NCBI GenBank assembly: GCA_009746045.1
Contig: RPFO01000076.1
Span: forward strand, 868,114 to 932,113
Reading direction: 5' to 3'
Length of the DNA stretch: 64,000 bases
Source: Mesostigma viride
Lineage: Eukaryota; Streptophyta; Mesostigmatophyceae; Mesostigmatales; Mesostigmataceae
Shown here: in pieces, positions 62,062 through 64,000 of the stretch
Numbering within the stretch: the first letter of the stretch is position 1
Layout of the letters: each line of letters begins with the position of its first letter
Position numbers and translations under genes: made by a program
The notes under the pieces: generated by a model
The model's input: the letters and a program-made list of their open reading frames with translations, nothing else
The model's database searches: none
What the model was told of the DNA's origin: nothing

Positions 62062-62671
62062 AGTTGTATGAGAGTGAATGCCACGAATTCCGCCATGGTT
62101 CTTGCAGGAAGTTGCCTTTATTAATAACAAGGAACACAGACGTAAGTCACGTCACTTCCAAGACTGCACGCAGCACAGACGACAGGGTCACAGTGCCAAG
62201 AGAACGTGCACGCAAGAACTAGCGTCCCGGTGCGACCAAGTCACACATATAGGTTGTTAGGGACGCGTCCAAGTATTCAGCTGCACTGTCACAGCTGAAC
62301 TGTCAATCAATTGATTACACAGACTCTGGCACGCCTTTGGCGCGCAGATCTATCAATTGTCCATACGGCTAGTCCTGTGGACCTATCCGTACACTAGTCA
62401 GCATCAATTGTCTCATAGGTCCTGGCGCGCTACAGCGCGCCTACCTATCAATTGACCATCAAGTCCTGTACAAGTCCTGTCAACGTCCTGCGGACTATCA
62501 AAGTGACACTTGTACATCCTGTGTCCGTACGCGCCCACAGTGGCGCGCCGGGTACTGTCGGCACAGCCTAGGAAACGTCATAACTTTTACGTTCCTAAAC
62601 CAAATGAGGCGTTCAAGGTGCCGTTGGAAAGAGCGTAACAATCTCTATCCATCTAACGTGTTGAAAGAACT
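62062..62671 (-). repeat. Copia-2 5' LTR
   Basis: 610 bp; coding-strand start AGTTCTTTCAACACGTTAG, end CTCATACAACT, followed by CGTATTACAAG. It differs from the 3' LTR mainly in the first dozen bases. It contains the empty site for the TTAA element. Confidence 0.88.
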
Positions 62672-62677
62672 AATGGG

Positions 62678-64000
62678 TTTGCCTTCTACAATGCTTGTGA
62701 TTGAAACCCAAATGTGCCTGTCCTTGCAGGTACAGGCTATGGAGGATGGGAGCAAAGAGACAGAGACTCAGTTTGAGGCAGAATGATAGTGAGGAGTACC
62801 TTAGGCAAGGCTCCTCAGTTGTTTTATTAACTCGAGGAAAAACACAGGCAGAAAACTGGAATGACCTGATTGGCTGGCTAGGAATGTGCCTAGGAATATT
62901 CTCATGTAATACTCAGGCCACCAATCAGGTTAGGTCAGTGTACAGGCTACCAATCAGATCTAGACAAGAATAAATCTTATCTTGTAACTGCTGTACAGTC
63001 TTATCTTGTAACTGATGTACAGCCTTAACTTGTAACTGCTGCACAGTAATCTAACTATTTAATAAAAGATCTCTCTATGTGTGATCTGATGATGATGAAG
63101 TAAATCTGGCGTGAACATATCAGCGCCACATCTGACATGCACAGTGTACATGTCAATCAGTCAGCTGTCCTGTCATAGATTCTCATCTGACATGTCATAG
63201 GTCAGCTGACATAGACAGATTTGTCAGCTGCCTATAAGGATCCACTTGGCATAGGTACTAATCCCTGATTACTAAAACTGGCCACAACTTTCTCATTTGT
63301 GGGCCAAATCCAACGGGATAAAGAACAGTGGCTCCTGTACAAGAGCCTCTATCTATCTAGCCAGGTCAGGTGGGTACAAATACAAGGACCATGTCCTTGA
63401 CACCCCCCTTACAACACATGACCTTGCTCTAGTGCTATCCTGTCAAGTATAACACTTAGAGGAAAAGCTCTCAGCCATAGCTAAGTCAAGCCTTGACCAA
63501 ACATAGGACTCTAGAATTAAATTCAGTACTCACTATCAAGGTGACATTTGGGTACAACCTTGACACCCCCCTTACCCACATGGCACCAAACCAAAAATGG
63601 GATGCAACCCAGGCCAGTGGTAAGGATCAAACACTAACTGATCACGGGTAAGTGGGCGAAAAACATCCACCCCCCTCGCTAGCAAACACCGTGGTCAAAG
63701 TAGTCAAAAGACGATCTCCACGGAAACTGGAAACTGGAACTCCGGACCGGTGACGCGCCGAGTGTCCAACGAAAGCAGCAGGAAAGATTGCCGCATCGCC
63801 CAGCAACTAGCATGTGTTGCCAAGTCAAAAACTTCGTTGGGAAGATGCGCTTTGGATCACACCCCCCTCACTCTAGCGTCGCCTGAAAACATGAAGAAGC
63901 ACACAAAATGCTCTAACACAGGCAAACTCTTAGACAATGCAGGGGACATGATGTATGATTGACGCATAAAACATGTGATTAACGACATAAAGCATCCGAC
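62678..64000. other. LTR-like debris, no supported gene
   Basis: 62770-63400 resembles a minus-strand Copia LTR: TTTATTAA about 50 bp from one end, CACAACTTTCTCATTTGTGG and CTATCTATCTAGCC blocks comparable to the Copia-2 LTR, and a CAAGGAC.GTCCTTG hairpin at the other end next to CACCCCCCTTAC. A similar TTGACACCCCCCTTAC border recurs at 63560. 63600-64000 shows only short frames. Confidence 0.4.

Larger units (their letters stand above)
50265..62671 (-). mobile_element. Copia-2: Ty1/Copia-type element with two nested DNA transposons
   Basis: LTRs 50265-52602 (split by a MITE) and 62062-62671; flanks AATGGG at 50259-50264 and 62672-62677 form the target duplication. The minus strand carries accessory ORF, gag, pol. 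pol is interrupted by a piggyBac element. Without inserts the element is about 7.8 kb, close to Copia-1. Confidence 0.9.

Overview
The window is eukaryotic nuclear DNA. It has GT-AG introns, LTR and tyrosine-recombinase (YR) retrotransposons, TIR DNA transposons and long microsatellites, and no bacterial-style gene organisation. PAT/Kangaroo/TOC-type YR retroelements and the style of the Copia elements suggest an alga-like protist, but this is a weak inference and no ribosomal or organellar marker is present. Almost all of the sequence is mobile DNA nested in mobile DNA. Many coding frames carry 1-2 bp indels, often in homopolymer runs.

Layout. (1) 1-2475: a small gag-only LTR element (TR-GAG), left LTR cut by the window edge. 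(2) <2476-8067 and 8068-28029: two head-to-tail copies of one PAT-like YR retroelement family (PAT-A, coding on the minus strand). Copy 2 is interrupted by a second YR family, PAT-C (8500-13946), by an 8.4-kb Copia element (Copia-1, 16136-24532) and by a 0.8-kb TIR element (25894-26675). (3) 29222-48888: an unrecognised, multi-exon minus-strand gene, apparently decayed. It is broken by Copia-3 (32764-39827, itself carrying a hAT-type insert at 35875-37172) and by two copies of a PAT-like element with no recognisable protein (42945-44906 and 45509-47471). Its introns and 5' flank carry a family of 22-nt palindromes. (4) 49431-50217: a solo Copia 3' LTR fragment. (5) 50265-62671: Copia-2 (minus), interrupted by a TTAA-flanked MITE (50803-52520) and by an internally deleted piggyBac element (54402-57259). 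(6) 62678-64000: LTR-like debris.

Main biological observations. Three YR families (PAT-A, PAT-C and the ORF-less elements) share split direct repeats. In each, the joined repeat contains a perfect G3N1G3N1G3N1G3 quadruplex motif, always on the strand opposite the coding or coding-equivalent strand. PAT-A and PAT-C carry a 2A-like HPNPGP motif between RNase H and the YR. PAT-C sits exactly on a PAT-A end junction, and that same junction sequence also joins the two tandem PAT-A copies. The three Copia elements share AGTT-starting LTRs, a common polypurine tract, a CGTAYT-type sequence where a TGG primer site is expected, an integrase-protease-RT order and non-YxDD RT boxes; two also have an apparently related accessory ORF upstream of gag.
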